Of a DNA stretch of 51,870 nucleotides, positions 34,619-45,685 are shown one piece after another. This stretch comes from an uncultured Dehalococcoidia bacterium (GTDB lineage: Bacteria; Chloroflexota; Dehalococcoidia; GIF9; UBA5629): NCBI GenBank assembly GCA_937975645.1, contig CALJTV010000004.1:1-51870 (forward strand), given 5' to 3'. Numbering within the stretch: position 1 is the stretch's first letter; each line of letters opens with the position of its first letter. Below the pieces are notes generated by a model. That model was not told the DNA's origin. It did no database searches and saw only the letters and a list, made by a program, of their open reading frames with translations. The position numbers were made by a program, and so were the translations under genes.

Positions 34619-35116
34619 CTAACCTCCAGCCAATTTCTTTTTAGTATATTCGATAAGCCCTCCGGCTGCTATTATCCCCACCATAAATTCAGGATACGGT
34701 TTCGCAGTGAAATTCTTGCCATTAGTAAGATTCGTAATCGCTCCCGTTGCTAGATCAATTTCTAGGACATCCCCATCGCTAGTATTATCAACAGCGTCAC
34801 CGCATTCGAGCAATGGCAGACCAATGTTTATAGCATTGCGGAAAAAGATCCGGGCAAAGCTCCTGGCAATAACACAGGATATACCAGCAGCTTTTATTGC
34901 CAGGGGGGCATGCTCCCTTGAAGAGCCACAGCCAAAATTGCTATCGGCAACAATAACATCTCCAGGCTCGACCCTGCTCAGGAAATCAGGTGCGATATCC
35001 TCCATGCAATGCTTCGCCAGCTCCGTGGCATCGGAAATATTCAGGTATCGCGCCGGGATTATAGCATCGGTGTCCACATTGGCACCAAACTTATGAACTC
35101 TGCCCTTTAGCTTCAA
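34619..35116 (-). CDS. leuD: 3-isopropylmalate dehydratase small subunit
   Basis: Swivelling-domain subunit of isopropylmalate isomerase, 165 residues, the short type that pairs with the 418-residue LeuC found upstream. The substrate-recognition segment near [13 protein letters not shown] and the family motif [11 protein letters not shown] are clear. Together with LeuC it also converts citramalate to 3-methylmalate, linking leucine and isoleucine synthesis. It is separated from leuC by the CoA-transferase gene, an unusual split of two subunits. An AAGGAGG-like site precedes the ATG. Confidence 0.96.
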   Translation of the reverse strand: MKLKGRVHKFGANVDTDAIIPARYLNISDATELAKHCMEDIAPDFLSRVEPGDVIVADSNFGCGSSREHAPLAIKAAGISCVIARSFARIFFRNAINIGLPLLECGDAVDNTSDGDVLEIDLATGAITNLTNGKNFTAKPYPEFMVGIIAAGGLIEYTKKKLAGG

Positions 35117-35158
35117 GTACCACCTCCTTAGAGCAACGTTGCGATGGATTCAGTATCG

Positions 35159-37039
35159 CTAGTCACTGAACCTCAGCCTGAGACGAACCACCCCATCCTC
35201 TCTGCTTTCAGTCTTGAAACCCATTTTTTCCAAAATATACAACATGGGTCGGTTTTCATGCAGTACCTCAGCAGTCAGCCCCAGAAGCCCGTTTCTCCGC
35301 GCCAGGTAGACCAAATAACTTGCCAGCTCCGTCCCTACCCCTCTGTTCTGATAATCGTCCCTGACCACAAAAGCCACTTCCGCAGTATAGGAATCCTCAT
35401 CGATAAGGTACTGCCCCACACCTATCACAATCTCCTTCTTTCCGTCTTCGGACAAAACAGCTAGGATTGACATCTGCTTGGTGTAGTCGACCACCACAAA
35501 CTCCTGTAAGCGCTCATGGGGCATATCCTTACGCGTCGAGATAAAGCGTCGGTAAAGACTGCTATCGGAAAGCGAATAGAAAAATTCCTTCAGTAGAGGT
35601 TCATCACTGATCTTCACCGGTCTCAGCAAAACTGTCATGCCAGTCCTCGTTGTCCTGTATGTCTCCAAGTGCTCGGGATATTCACCGCCCTCATCGGTTA
35701 CATACGCCTGATCCTTGTAAATCAGGCTCAACTTTTTCGCCTCCTCTATAAGCCACGGCCTGAATTTGGGGTGGGCTACAGAGACCAACCGCATGGCTCG
35801 CTCTCTAATATTCTTGCCATGCAGGTAGGCAATGCCATATTCGGTAACAACGTAATGAATATCTCCTCTGTTGAGGGTTACCCCTGCCCCTTCCTTGAGA
35901 AATGGCACAATGCGCGAGATAGTACCACCCCTGGCGGTGGACTGCAACGCCAGTATCGGCTTGCCACCACGAGAAAGCACAGCGCCCCTCATAAAATCAG
36001 CCTGACCACCGATGCCGCTGTAGAAAACCCTCCCCAACGACTCTGCCGTCGCCTGGCCGGTCAAATCGACCTCCAGGGCACTGTTGATCGCCACCATATT
36101 GGAGTGCCGGGCGATAATCAGAGGATTGTTGGTGTAGTCAATCGTCCTGAACTCCACACTAGGATTGTCATGGATATAGTCGTAGGTCTCCTTCCTGCCC
36201 ATGCAAAAGCTGGCAATCGTCTTGCCCCGGTCTATTACCTTCCTGGTATTGTCCACGGCTCCTTTCTTCATAAGTTCCACCACCCCGTCAGTAAGTAGCT
36301 CAGTATGCACACCAAGGTTCCTTTTGTTACCCAGACTGGAGAGTATTGCATTCGGGATACTGCCATATCCCACTTGGATGACGTCGCCATCTTCCACAAG
36401 ACGTGCTACATACTTGCCTATACGCCGGGCAATTTCGTCAGGGACGCTGGCTTCATACTCCAGCAAAGGCTCATCATGGACAACAAGAAAGTCCACATCC
36501 GCAATATTGACAAAGCCGTCGCCATGAACCCTGGGCATGTAGGAATTAATCTGAGCGATGACCACCTTGGCTGTCTCCACTGCCGCTTTGGTTATATCTA
36601 CACTTATCCCCAGACTCATGTAGCCATGCCTGTCCGGCGGTGACACCTGTACCAGTGCAACATCAATGGGGATAAACCCGCTATAGAATAGCTCCGGAAG
36701 GCGGGACAGGAATATCGGCGTATAGTCAGCAGCACCCCGGTTCACCACCTCCCTGGTATCATTGCCAATAAAGAAAGCGTTGTGCCTGAAGTTATATCTG
36801 AACTTTTCATCAGTGTATGGAGCGACGCCAAGGGTAAACACTTGCACCACCTCAGCATCAAAAATGGTCTTAGGAAACCTCTTCACATACTCGACTAGAG
36901 CATTTACAAGATATTTGGGTTCCCCACAGCCGGTACTGACAAAGATCCTCGCCCCCCTCCTGATATGACCAAATATCACGGGCTCCGGAGCAAACTTCTC
37001 CGGATATTTTGCTTTTATCTCCTCATAGTTATCGGCCAT
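35159..37039 (-). CDS. Acetyl-CoA hydrolase/transferase with C-terminal GNAT domain
   Basis: Fusion protein of about 626 residues. Residues 1-440 match the acetyl-CoA hydrolase / 4-hydroxybutyrate CoA-transferase family, with GIGGQADFMRGA, ALQSTARGGTISRIVP and VVTEYGIAYLHGKNIRERA, the last region including the catalytic Glu area. Residues about 460-626 form a GNAT acetyltransferase domain (KEFFYSLSDSSLYRRF, DDYQNRGVGTELASYLV, the acetyl-CoA pyrophosphate loop Q-N-R-G-V-G). Such fusions occur in several anaerobes. The GNAT part may acetylate a protein or bind acetyl-CoA as a sensor. ATG 37039 is preferred over an upstream TTG. It lies between leuC and leuD without being a leucine-pathway enzyme. 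Confidence 0.9.
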   Translation of the reverse strand: MADNYEEIKAKYPEKFAPEPVIFGHIRRGARIFVSTGCGEPKYLVNALVEYVKRFPKTIFDAEVVQVFTLGVAPYTDEKFRYNFRHNAFFIGNDTREVVNRGAADYTPIFLSRLPELFYSGFIPIDVALVQVSPPDRHGYMSLGISVDITKAAVETAKVVIAQINSYMPRVHGDGFVNIADVDFLVVHDEPLLEYEASVPDEIARRIGKYVARLVEDGDVIQVGYGSIPNAILSSLGNKRNLGVHTELLTDGVVELMKKGAVDNTRKVIDRGKTIASFCMGRKETYDYIHDNPSVEFRTIDYTNNPLIIARHSNMVAINSALEVDLTGQATAESLGRVFYSGIGGQADFMRGAVLSRGGKPILALQSTARGGTISRIVPFLKEGAGVTLNRGDIHYVVTEYGIAYLHGKNIRERAMRLVSVAHPKFRPWLIEEAKKLSLIYKDQAYVTDEGGEYPEHLETYRTTRTGMTVLLRPVKISDEPLLKEFFYSLSDSSLYRRFISTRKDMPHERLQEFVVVDYTKQMSILAVLSEDGKKEIVIGVGQYLIDEDSYTAEVAFVVRDDYQNRGVGTELASYLVYLARRNGLLGLTAEVLHENRPMLYILEKMGFKTESREDGVVRLRLRFSD

Positions 37040-37289
37040 AGCCACTGCCAAATATGTCTAAAAACACTAGGTGCGTCCGGTTGCACATCAAACATGAGCT
37101 GTTTTTGATCGCTTTGCCTATCACCTCGAAGTCTTCTCCCGCTCGCCTGACTATTCTCCCAATTTCCAGCAAGTGCTAAAATACGCTACTACCTTAAATT
37201 CCCGAAATCAATATCTTGCTTGGTAAACACCTGGGTAACCCTACCCTAACTCACCACCTTCGCCATAATACCGCACCCAGATAACAGCA

Positions 37290-38546
37290 CTAATAGGCTA
37301 TTTCCGTAGGACTGGCTATCCTGCCTAGAACCGCGCTGGCTGCAGCCACCGCCGGGTTAACCAAATATACTTCTGACTGAGGACTGCCCATCCGACCAAT
37401 GAAGTTACGGTTAGTCGTAGAAACACAGCGCTCACCGGCAGCAAGTACCCCCATATAACCACCAAGACAGGGACCACAGGTTGGTGTGCTTACCACCGCT
37501 CCAGCCCTGACAAAAATCTCCACTAGCCCCTCCCTCAGTGCATCAAGATACACCTGCTGCGTCCCCGGGATCACAATGCACCTCACGTTGTCATTCACCT
37601 TCCTGCCTTTTAGCACTTTGGCTGCTAATCTGAGGTCTCCCAACCGCCCGTTGGTACAACTTCCTATGACCACCTGGTCAATCCTGACCTCACCCACTAT
37701 GCTGACAGGTTTCACATTCGAGGGCAAATGAGGAAAAGCCACCTGAGGCTCGATGCGAGAGACATCATACTCAATCACCCGCACGTATTCAGCATCCCCA
37801 TCTGATCTGTAAATAGTAAAGGGACGATGGGCCCTGGACCTCACATATTTCAATGTTTTACTGTCCACCGCAAAGATGCCAGCCTTGGCTCCGGCTTCAA
37901 TAGCCATGTTAGCCATGGTGAAACGGTCATCCATCGGCAGGCTGTCAATCGCCTCACCACAAAACTCCATAACCGAGTACAGGGCACCGTCCACACCGAT
38001 ATCACCTATGGTATACAAAATAAGGTCTTTGCCACCGACCCACTTTTTCAACCTTCCATGGTAAACAAATTTAATCGTCGGCGGCACCTTCACCCAGATC
38101 TCACCGGTAGCCATAGCCACAGCTATATCAGTAGAGCCCATACCGGTGGCAAACGCCCCCAGAGCCCCGTAAGTACATGTGTGGGAATCAGCTCCCACAA
38201 CCATATCACCAGGCAACACCAAGCCCTGCTCAGGCAACAGCACATGCTCAATGCCCATCTTGCCCACTTCAAAATAGACTATCCCTTGTTCCCTCGCAAA
38301 TTCCCGCATCAGTTTAGCCTGCTCAGCCGAGGGGATGTCCTTATTCGGACAAAAGTGGTCTGGCACCATCACCACCTTTCTGGGATCGAAAACCTTCCCC
38401 ACCCCCAGACGAGCAAACTCTTTTATCGCCAGTGGAGCGGTGATGTCGTTCGCCAGAACAAGGTCTAACTTAACGTTCAGGAACTCACCAGGGCTTACCA
38501 TAGGTCTATTTGCATGAGCAGCCAGTATCTTCTCTGCTAGGGTCAA
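37290..38546 (-). CDS. leuC: 3-isopropylmalate dehydratase large subunit
   Basis: 4Fe-4S aconitase-family subunit of 418 residues, the shorter type common in archaea and anaerobes. Cluster ligands are in [12 protein letters not shown] and the pair PTCGPC near the C-terminus; [19 protein letters not shown] matches the active-site region. It needs LeuD, whose gene lies about 2.2 kb downstream beyond the CoA-transferase. It acts on isopropylmalate for leucine and on citramalate for isoleucine. The upstream neighbour is the small MgtC-like gene, 18 bases away. Confidence 0.96.
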   Translation of the reverse strand: MTLAEKILAAHANRPMVSPGEFLNVKLDLVLANDITAPLAIKEFARLGVGKVFDPRKVVMVPDHFCPNKDIPSAEQAKLMREFAREQGIVYFEVGKMGIEHVLLPEQGLVLPGDMVVGADSHTCTYGALGAFATGMGSTDIAVAMATGEIWVKVPPTIKFVYHGRLKKWVGGKDLILYTIGDIGVDGALYSVMEFCGEAIDSLPMDDRFTMANMAIEAGAKAGIFAVDSKTLKYVRSRAHRPFTIYRSDGDAEYVRVIEYDVSRIEPQVAFPHLPSNVKPVSIVGEVRIDQVVIGSCTNGRLGDLRLAAKVLKGRKVNDNVRCIVIPGTQQVYLDALREGLVEIFVRAGAVVSTPTCGPCLGGYMGVLAAGERCVSTTNRNFIGRMGSPQSEVYLVNPAVAAASAVLGRIASPTEIAY

Positions 38547-38564
38547 TTCTGCCTCCCAGGACTA

Positions 38565-38978
38565 TTACCCTCTCACCTTAGGTATGATCAATACCAGCAC
38601 CGTTAATGCAGCAATAATCAAGGCTACCAGATACATACCAACACCAGCAGCCAGACCAATAGCTGCAGTCACCCAGATGCTGGCTGCTGTGGTCAGCCCC
38701 ATTACCCGCCCATCAGCCCTCATGCCACGAAAGATAACCCCAGCGCCCAGAAAACCAATGCCGGTCACCACACCAGCAGCCACCCGTGAAGGGTCTACCT
38801 GCCCACCAAAACCAAAAAGTGAGACCACTGTAAACAGGGCTGAACCTAAGGCGATCAAAATGTGGGTGCGGAGCCCCGCCGGCTTGCCTGCCCTCTCACG
38901 CTGGTAACCAACACCAGCGCCAAGAGCCGCTGCCACCAACAAGCGTAAGACTATCTCCAATTGCAAGCCCACCGTCAT
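38565..38978 (-). CDS. MgtC/SapB family membrane protein
   Basis: Inner-membrane protein of 137 residues with about four helices. The MgtC start with LRLLVAAALGAGVGYQRERAGKPAGLRTH, including the conserved polar patch between helices, is clear, and further helices carry GIGFLGAGVIFR and AASIWVTAAIGLAAG, both typical. The C-terminal cytoplasmic domain of virulence MgtC proteins is absent, making this the short SapB form. These proteins are linked to magnesium limitation and ATP-synthase or potassium-transport control in some species. Its place between leuA and leuC is unexplained; it may just ride on the operon's transcription. Confidence 0.92.
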   Translation of the reverse strand: MTVGLQLEIVLRLLVAAALGAGVGYQRERAGKPAGLRTHILIALGSALFTVVSLFGFGGQVDPSRVAAGVVTGIGFLGAGVIFRGMRADGRVMGLTTAASIWVTAAIGLAAGVGMYLVALIIAALTVLVLIIPKVRG

Positions 38979-39046
38979 CGTCCTTATCCATCAGCTCGCA
39001 TTTCTTAGGAAAGCACCTAGGCAGTTCGCAGCACTCGAGGACAAAG

Positions 39047-40570
39047 CTATTTCTTATGCTCCTTCTTGGCCAGGAGTAGTCGGTTCAGTGCGTTCATGTA
39101 AGCTTTGGCGCTGGCGACAATTATGTCCGTGGAGGCGCCACGCCCGGTGTAGCTTACGCCGTCGCTCTCGATCCTTATCAAAACTTCGCCGATGGCATCG
39201 ATGCCCTCTGTGACTGACTTAACAGTAAACTCAGTAAGCCTATTAGGCACCTTGATTATGCGGTTGATCGCCTTATAGACGGCATCTACAGGCCCGGTGC
39301 CCAGTGCGGCATCGGCAAGTACCTTGCCATCTGGTGCAACCAGTCTGACCGTTGCTGTCGGCACACTGTGGTCACCACACGAGACCTGGACATGGTCTAA
39401 GTGATAGACCTCAGAAGCGGTGCGCTTTTCCTCGGCAATCAAAGACTCTATATCCTTATCGGTGACCTCTTTCTTCTTATCGGCTAGCTCCTTAAAGGCC
39501 TTGAACGCCCGCTCGAAAGCTTCGCCTTCCAGCGTATAACCTAGCTCTGCGAGCCGTTCTCTGAAAGCATGACGACCGCTCACCTTGCCCAGAACCAAGG
39601 TGCTTGCAGGTACGCCCACAGATCTAGGATCGATTATCTCGTATGTAATCGACTGCTTGATGACGCCGTCCTGATGGATCCCAGACTGGTGTCTGAAGGC
39701 ATTGGCACCGACAATAGCCTTGTTTGGCTGAACAACAAAACCAGTAAGCTCACTCACTAAGCGGCTCGTCCTGTAGATCTGGGTGGTGTCTATATTTGTG
39801 GTCAGCTTCAAGAAGTCGCTCCTTGTCTTTAAAGCCATCACTATTTCTTCCAACGAGGCATTGCCTGCCCGCTCGCCTATACCATTGACGGTGCATTCCA
39901 CCTGCCTCGCACCCCTCCTCACCGCCTCTATGCTGTTGGCTACTGCCAGTCCCAGATCATCATGACAGTGCACGCTCAAAACTGCTTTATCGATATTGGG
40001 TACTTTTTCAAGAATACTGGCTATCAGATCGCCAAACTCAGCAGGTATGGCATATCCCACCGTATCCGGGATATTGACTGTGGTGGCACCGGCATCGATC
40101 ACCGCCTCCAGTATGCGGTACAGAAAAACGGGCTCTGTCCTGGTGGCGTCCATTGGGGAAAACTCCACATCCTCCGTATACCGCTTTGCCCGTGCTACCA
40201 TATCGCGTGCCATCTCCAAAATCTCATCGCGTGTCTTGCGCAGCTGGTACATAAGATGGATATCTGACGCAGAAAGAAAAACATGGATCCTGGGCTGCTT
40301 AGCCTCTTTTATAGCCTCCCACGCCCTGTCTACAGCTTCCGGGGTGGCATGTGAAAGGGCACATACAGTGCAGTCCTTGATCTCCCGAGAAATGGCTTGC
40401 ACCGCCTCAAAGTCCCCGGGAGAACTAATAGGAAAACCGGCTTCGATAACATCAACGCCAAGCCTCTCGAGCTGTTTGGCAATCTCGACTTTCTCCGCCG
40501 GAGTCAAGCCTGTACCAGCTGCTTGTTCGCCATCACGCAAGGTGGTATCAAAAATGATGACCCTGTCCAT
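39047..40570 (-). CDS. leuA: 2-isopropylmalate synthase
   Basis: Condenses acetyl-CoA with 2-ketoisovalerate, the committed step of leucine synthesis. The protein has 507 residues. It shows [28 protein letters not shown], the metal-binding [13 protein letters not shown] pair, [14 protein letters not shown], and a C-terminal regulatory domain (about 390-500) ending with [21 protein letters not shown], the usual leucine feedback site. LeuA reads GDFEAV where the companion CimA reads ANPKD, which separates the two functions. It lies 14 bases after ilvC on the same strand. Confidence 0.96.
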   Translation of the reverse strand: MDRVIIFDTTLRDGEQAAGTGLTPAEKVEIAKQLERLGVDVIEAGFPISSPGDFEAVQAISREIKDCTVCALSHATPEAVDRAWEAIKEAKQPRIHVFLSASDIHLMYQLRKTRDEILEMARDMVARAKRYTEDVEFSPMDATRTEPVFLYRILEAVIDAGATTVNIPDTVGYAIPAEFGDLIASILEKVPNIDKAVLSVHCHDDLGLAVANSIEAVRRGARQVECTVNGIGERAGNASLEEIVMALKTRSDFLKLTTNIDTTQIYRTSRLVSELTGFVVQPNKAIVGANAFRHQSGIHQDGVIKQSITYEIIDPRSVGVPASTLVLGKVSGRHAFRERLAELGYTLEGEAFERAFKAFKELADKKKEVTDKDIESLIAEEKRTASEVYHLDHVQVSCGDHSVPTATVRLVAPDGKVLADAALGTGPVDAVYKAINRIIKVPNRLTEFTVKSVTEGIDAIGEVLIRIESDGVSYTGRGASTDIIVASAKAYMNALNRLLLAKKEHKK

Positions 40571-40584
40571 ATCTAAGACCCTCC

Positions 40585-41577
40585 TCAGGCTTTAAGCCAC
40601 GGCATCATGCTCCTGAGCTGCTTGCCTACAACTTCAATCTCGTGCTCCGCATCCATACGCTTAAGCGCATTGTACACAGGTCTGCCGGCTTGATTTTCCA
40701 ATATCCATTCTCTGGCAAAACTGCCGCTCTGTATCTCAGCCAGAATTTGCCGCATCTCGTCCTTCACCAGGTCATCAATAACTCTAGGCCCACGGGTGTA
40801 ATCTCCATACTCAGCGGTATCACTTACAGAATACCGCATGTAGCTCAGACCACCCTGGTAGATAAGGTCGACGATCAGCTTGAGTTCGTGGAGACATTCA
40901 AAATAAGCGACCTCGGGCTGATAGCCTGCCTCAACAAGCACCTCAAAGCCTGCCTTGATAAGAGCAGAGACACCGCCACAGAGCACCGTCTGCTCACCAA
41001 AAAGGTCAGTTTCGGTCTCCTCGGCAAAGGTGGTCTCCAGCACACCGGCTCTGGTACACCCTATCCCCTTAGCATAAGCAAGGGCGATGTCTTTAGCTTT
41101 CCCAGAAGCATCCTGATGGATCGCTATCAGGGCTGGCGCACCCAAACCCTCCGTATAGACCCGGCGCAACATATGCCCCGGGCACTTGGGTGCAACCATG
41201 GTAACATCGATGTCCGGCGGTGGTACGATCTGGCCAAAATGGATATTGAACCCGTGAGCAAACATCAACATCTTGCCCGCCGATAGCTCTTTTGCTATAG
41301 ACTCACGGTAGATCTGCGGTTGTGAGATGTCCGGCGCCAGCATAGTGATTATGTCAGCCATTCGTGCCGCTTCAGCAACTTCCACTACCTCGAAGCCAGC
41401 CTTCTTGGCGCTCTTCCAGCCTTCGCCGCCCTTCCGCGAAGCAACAACCACCTCGCAACCGCTATCCCTCAGGTTTTGGGCATGGGCATGTCCCTGGCTG
41501 CCAAAGCCAATAATAGCTATTTTTTTTCCTTTCAAAAAATTAAGGTCGGCATTCTTATCGTAATATATCTTAGCCAT
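40585..41577 (-). CDS. ilvC: Ketol-acid reductoisomerase
   Basis: Class I enzyme of 330 residues that isomerises and reduces acetolactate or acetohydroxybutyrate with NADPH. The Rossmann loop is [17 protein letters not shown], followed by VVVASRKGG, whose Ser/Arg/Lys pattern is typical for NADPH binding. The metal-binding C-terminal knot domain has [12 protein letters not shown] and [17 protein letters not shown]. All catalytic residues appear intact. A good AGGAGG ribosome-binding site precedes the ATG. Confidence 0.97.
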   Translation of the reverse strand: MAKIYYDKNADLNFLKGKKIAIIGFGSQGHAHAQNLRDSGCEVVVASRKGGEGWKSAKKAGFEVVEVAEAARMADIITMLAPDISQPQIYRESIAKELSAGKMLMFAHGFNIHFGQIVPPPDIDVTMVAPKCPGHMLRRVYTEGLGAPALIAIHQDASGKAKDIALAYAKGIGCTRAGVLETTFAEETETDLFGEQTVLCGGVSALIKAGFEVLVEAGYQPEVAYFECLHELKLIVDLIYQGGLSYMRYSVSDTAEYGDYTRGPRVIDDLVKDEMRQILAEIQSGSFAREWILENQAGRPVYNALKRMDAEHEIEVVGKQLRSMMPWLKA

Positions 41578-41634
41578 AGCAAAACCTCCTTACGAAACTT
41601 AACGCAGTGTCTATTCCCGTCCTGCTAAAGACCA

Positions 41635-42216
41635 CTACCAATCAGGCGGGCTTTCCGTTTCCTCACGAGGCGGCTTTAAAGGTTGTCGTAACACCTTCAC
41701 CTCTTTAGGTTCCTCCACAAGCAAAGGCCCTGCACTACCACGTGTCAATGCGATGCGGCCCGTCCGCGTTAGCTCCCTTATGCCAAACCCGCGCAGCAGC
41801 TCAATAAGCGAGTCAACTTTGTCCTCATCTCCCGTAACTTCAACTATCAGGGAGTCTACGGCGACATCAACAATATTAGCCCTGAAGATGTCCACGATCT
41901 GAATGATCTCACCTCTGGTGGACGGGGTCGCCCTTACTTTGATCAAGGCTAATTCACGGGCAACAGACTCTTCATCTGTTATATCCATTATTTTGATGAC
42001 CTCAACGACCTTGTCCAGTTGCTTACGCACCTGCTCTATCTTGGCATCGTCGCCATCAACTACAATGGTCATCCTAGATAGCCCCGACTGCTCGCTTTGT
42101 CCCACAGCTATACTCTCGATGTTGAAATTCCTCCTCCGAAACAGACTAGCTATCCGGTTCAACACTCCGGGCTTGTCCTCAACCAGTGCCACCAGGGTAT
42201 GTTTTGTAGTTTTCAT
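41635..42216 (-). CDS. ilvN: Acetolactate synthase small (regulatory) subunit
   Basis: Regulatory subunit of 193 residues that binds valine and stimulates IlvB. An N-terminal ACT domain (LVALVEDKPGVLNRIASLFRRRNFNIES) is followed by the ALS_ss C-terminal domain (about 85-160; IVDIFRANIVDVAVDSLIVEVTG). A tail of about 30 residues (VEEPKEVKVLRQPLKPPREE) is Pro- and charge-rich and extends past the usual end, perhaps unstructured. The gene lies 13 bases after ilvB. The symbol ilvH would be equally suitable. Confidence 0.95.
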   Translation of the reverse strand: MKTTKHTLVALVEDKPGVLNRIASLFRRRNFNIESIAVGQSEQSGLSRMTIVVDGDDAKIEQVRKQLDKVVEVIKIMDITDEESVARELALIKVRATPSTRGEIIQIVDIFRANIVDVAVDSLIVEVTGDEDKVDSLIELLRGFGIRELTRTGRIALTRGSAGPLLVEEPKEVKVLRQPLKPPREETESPPDW

Positions 42217-42229
42217 AGCTCCTGTCTAC

Positions 42230-43939
42230 CTACCTCTGTTGTTGACTTTGAGAACTGACCCTGTCCTCCTGTGGCATCTCGATGAACTGCGTAAGGGCTG
42301 CACCAGGTGGTACAATGGGGAAAACACACTCCTCAGGTTCCACCACAAAATCGATGAGGAATGGTCCCCGATGTTCCATCGCCTTCTCAATCGCTGAGGT
42401 CACCAGTTTTTTGTCCGTGACTCTTAGCGCAGCGATACCATAGGCATCGGCAATTTTGACGAAGTCCGGCCCCCAGAGTCGAGTGTGGACGTAACGACGT
42501 CCGTAGAACAGCTGTTGCCACTGCCGCACCATACCCAGATAACCATTGTTTATGATCGCTATTTTGATATCCAACCCCTCCTGCACAATGGTCGCCAGCT
42601 CCTGAATGGTCATCTGAAAACCACCATCGCCGGCTATACACCAGACGGTCTCTTCAGGACGCCCGATCTTGGCACCGATGGCACCAGGAAGCTCGAACCC
42701 CATGGTGCCTAGCCCACCGGACGATATCAGGCTGTTCGGCTTATCATAAAAGAAAAATTGCGCCGCCCACATCTGGTTTTGCCCTACCCCAGTGACCACG
42801 ATGGCTTCGCCATGCGTGACCTCATAGATCTGGCGGATAACGTACTGTGGTATAAGACACTCAGTCTCTCGGACCGTGAGCGCTGGATGCTCCTCACGCC
42901 ACTGCTCTAGCTGACTAAGCCATTCCATGTGCTCTTTGGGGATTATCTGTTCATTCAGCACCTGCAAAACATTCTTTACATCCCCAACAATGGGCACGTC
43001 GACACGGACGTTTTTGCCGATCTCAGCGGGATCGATATCTATATGGATGATCTGTGCCTTTGGGGCAAAGGAGCTCACCATCCCGGTTGCCCGGTCATCA
43101 AACCTCATCCCAATAGCCACAATGACATCGGCGTCCTGCACCGCCTTATTGGCATAAACCATCCCATGCATCCCAAGCCAGCCAAAGCTGAGCACATGAG
43201 TTTCGGGAAAGCAGCCGATGCCCAGAAGAGTGGTGACCACAGGTATCTGTGCCTTCTCAGCCAGCTCACGCAGCTCGGCAAAAGCCTTTGAAATTATCAC
43301 ACCCCTACCTGCGATAATAAGCGGCTTATGTGCGCCGTTTATAAGTTCGGCTGCCTTTTTAATCTGGGTGGGATGCCCAAAAAGCCTCGGTTTGTAGCCA
43401 GGCAGGTCGACCCGCTCCGGATAGATAAATTCCGTTTCTTGTTGAAAGACATCTCGCGGTATGTCTATCAAAACCGGACCTGGCCTGCCCGCACCAGCGA
43501 TATAGAATGCCTCTCTGACCACCTTCGACATATCTGCGGCATTAAGTACTAAATAGTTGTGCTTGGTGATAGGCAGGGTAATACCAGTAATATCTATTTC
43601 CTGAAAAGCGTCTTTACCTATAAATGGGGTCGCCACCTGCCCAGTAATAGCAACCATCGGTGACGAATCAAGATAAGCATTGGCAATCCCGGTCACCAAG
43701 TTCGTTGCCCCGGGACCAGATGTGGCCAAACAGACACCGGTCCTGCCGGTGGCACGGGCATACCCATCGGCTGCATGGGCAGCACACTGCTCATGACGTA
43801 CCAGAACGTGTCTAAGTTGAGGGTATTGCGGCAAGGTATCATACAACGGCAACACCGCCCCACCGGGGTAACCAAAAATAACTTCCACTCCTTCTCTGAC
43901 AAGACACTCGCACAGGATTTGAGCCCCAGTCTTTTTCAT
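42230..43939 (-). CDS. ilvB: Acetolactate synthase large subunit
   Basis: Thiamine-diphosphate enzyme of 569 residues making acetolactate or acetohydroxybutyrate from pyruvate. The N-terminal domain has the catalytic Glu in RHEQCAAHAADGYARATG, the middle FAD-binding domain includes GMRFDDRATG, and the ThDP motif is GDGGFQMTIQELATIVQ...NNGYLGMVRQWQ. Length and motifs are fully normal for anabolic AHAS. It follows ilvD by 11 bases. The ATG is preceded by a weak AGAGGG site. Confidence 0.97.
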   Translation of the reverse strand: MKKTGAQILCECLVREGVEVIFGYPGGAVLPLYDTLPQYPQLRHVLVRHEQCAAHAADGYARATGRTGVCLATSGPGATNLVTGIANAYLDSSPMVAITGQVATPFIGKDAFQEIDITGITLPITKHNYLVLNAADMSKVVREAFYIAGAGRPGPVLIDIPRDVFQQETEFIYPERVDLPGYKPRLFGHPTQIKKAAELINGAHKPLIIAGRGVIISKAFAELRELAEKAQIPVVTTLLGIGCFPETHVLSFGWLGMHGMVYANKAVQDADVIVAIGMRFDDRATGMVSSFAPKAQIIHIDIDPAEIGKNVRVDVPIVGDVKNVLQVLNEQIIPKEHMEWLSQLEQWREEHPALTVRETECLIPQYVIRQIYEVTHGEAIVVTGVGQNQMWAAQFFFYDKPNSLISSGGLGTMGFELPGAIGAKIGRPEETVWCIAGDGGFQMTIQELATIVQEGLDIKIAIINNGYLGMVRQWQQLFYGRRYVHTRLWGPDFVKIADAYGIAALRVTDKKLVTSAIEKAMEHRGPFLIDFVVEPEECVFPIVPPGAALTQFIEMPQEDRVSSQSQQQR

Positions 43940-43950
43940 AACAATGCCCT

Positions 43951-45624
43951 CTACCTTTTAAAAACTGCGCCTGTACTGGCTGAAGTCACTTTCTCGGCAT
44001 AACGCCTCAAGTAACCACTGGTGACCCTCGGCTGAAAAAGGGGTAGCTCCTTTAGCCTTTTATTTATTTCCTCCTGGCTGACCTTCACCTCGAGCTTCCG
44101 CGATGGAATGTCGATGCTGATCAGGTCTCCATCCACAACCACAGCAACGGGTCCCCCCTCAGCTGCCTCGGGAGACACATGACCGATAGCTGCTCCCTTG
44201 GTAGCACCTGAAAAACGTCCGTCAGTTATGAGAGCCACTTTGTCGTCCATCCCCATCCCACTCAGAAGCGAGGTCGGAGTGAGCATCTCCCGCATTCCCG
44301 GACCACCCTTCGGTCCCTCGTATCTGATAACCACCACATCACCAGCTTTGATCTGCCCCCGCATTATAGCTGCCACCGCTGCCTCCTCACTATCAAAAAC
44401 CCTTGCCGGACCCTCGTGCACCAGCATCTGCGGCACCACAGCAGCACTTTTTACTATAGCGCCGTCGGGAGCCAGGTTTCCAAATAACACGCTCAGTCCA
44501 CCTGTGGGCGAGTAAGGAGAGGAAACAGGACGGATTACCCTCCTGTCATATACCTGTGCATCCCTTATTACCTCGCTCAGACGCTTGCCGGTGACTGTCA
44601 TAACTTGCAGGTTAAGATAGTCGGAAATCTCATGCATAATCGCCGGGATACCACCAGCCATGTCTAGGTCCTCGATGTGATAGTCGCTTGCTGGACTTAT
44701 TTTGCAAATATGTGGCACACGCCTGCTGATCTCATCTACTTCAGACAAGGAGAACTTAACCCCGGCTTCGCTGGCTATCGCAATGAGGTGTAACACTGAG
44801 TTCGTGCTCCCTCCCAGAGCCATGTCAACGGCAAAAGCATTAGAGATGGACCATTTTGTTATCACATCGCGCGGCGATATCCCTTTGGACACCAGTGACA
44901 TCACCTGCTTACCAGCTTCATAAGCCAGTCTAACCCGCCGGGCATCCACCGCAGGAATAGTACCATTCCCCGGAAGCCCCATGCCTAGAGCCTCCGTAAG
45001 GCAGTTCATAGTGTTCGCGGTGAACATTCCAGCACAACTACCACAACCAGGGCAAGCAAGCGTTTCCAGTTCAGTCAACTCAGCCTCAGTCATTTCCCCT
45101 CTGACCACCTTACCCACAGCTACAAACACTGAATTCAGGTCCAGAAACTGCGCTTGCCCGTTTCTTAGCAGCCGCCCAGCCAGCATGGGACCACCGCTAA
45201 CAAAAATGGATGGTATATTTAACCTCACCGCTGCCATAAGCATACCTGGAACCACCTTGTCACAATTCGGTATGAACACCAGCCCATCAAATGCGTGTGC
45301 CTCAGCCAGGATCTCAACAGAGTCAGCGATCAACTCCCTGCTGGGTAAACTGTATTTCATACCGGAATGGTTCATGGCAATGCCATCACAAACCGCAATG
45401 GTATTGACCTCAAACGGAACACCACCACAGCTCCTCACTCCCTCCTTGACCGCCTGAGCAATCGTCCTCAGATGTATATGCCCTGGCACCACTTCGCTAA
45501 AACTGTTGACCACTCCGATGAAGGGCTTTGAAAGGTCCTCCCCCCCTAGCCCCAAAGCCCGGAACAGCGCGCGGTGAGGCGCACGCTCCACTCCTTTCTT
45601 CACACTCTCACTCCGCAAGACCAT
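43951..45624 (-). CDS. ilvD: Dihydroxy-acid dehydratase
   Basis: Fe-S dehydratase of 557 residues for the third common step in valine and isoleucine synthesis. Cluster cysteines lie in [12 protein letters not shown] and [17 protein letters not shown]. The catalytic region [23 protein letters not shown] is intact. It is first in the branched-chain operon, with a promoter overlapping the end of rpiB and an AAGGCGG ribosome-binding site. No T-box or attenuator-like leader is present between promoter and start, so control may act elsewhere or be absent. Confidence 0.97.
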   Translation of the reverse strand: MVLRSESVKKGVERAPHRALFRALGLGGEDLSKPFIGVVNSFSEVVPGHIHLRTIAQAVKEGVRSCGGVPFEVNTIAVCDGIAMNHSGMKYSLPSRELIADSVEILAEAHAFDGLVFIPNCDKVVPGMLMAAVRLNIPSIFVSGGPMLAGRLLRNGQAQFLDLNSVFVAVGKVVRGEMTEAELTELETLACPGCGSCAGMFTANTMNCLTEALGMGLPGNGTIPAVDARRVRLAYEAGKQVMSLVSKGISPRDVITKWSISNAFAVDMALGGSTNSVLHLIAIASEAGVKFSLSEVDEISRRVPHICKISPASDYHIEDLDMAGGIPAIMHEISDYLNLQVMTVTGKRLSEVIRDAQVYDRRVIRPVSSPYSPTGGLSVLFGNLAPDGAIVKSAAVVPQMLVHEGPARVFDSEEAAVAAIMRGQIKAGDVVVIRYEGPKGGPGMREMLTPTSLLSGMGMDDKVALITDGRFSGATKGAAIGHVSPEAAEGGPVAVVVDGDLISIDIPSRKLEVKVSQEEINKRLKELPLFQPRVTSGYLRRYAEKVTSASTGAVFKR

Positions 45625-45656
45625 ACAAAAACCGCCTTACAAAAACTAATGGAAGT

Positions 45657-45685
45657 AAACTATCATAGCGCCTATTTGTTGTCAA
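45657..45685 (-). promoter_or_regulatory. Promoter of the ilv-leu-cimA operon
   Basis: On the minus strand a perfect TTGACA (45680-45685), a 17-bp spacer and TAGTTT (45657-45662) lie just ahead of ilvD. The -35 box falls inside the last codons of rpiB. The -10 box matches poorly, so dependence on an activator is possible. Only about 25 bases of leader would remain. Confidence 0.5.

Noticed and set aside
45625-45671. T-box, riboswitch or attenuator controlling the ilv-leu operon
   Set aside because: The promoter-to-ilvD distance leaves about 25 bases, too short for any such leader; no run of branched-chain codons or folded leader is visible.
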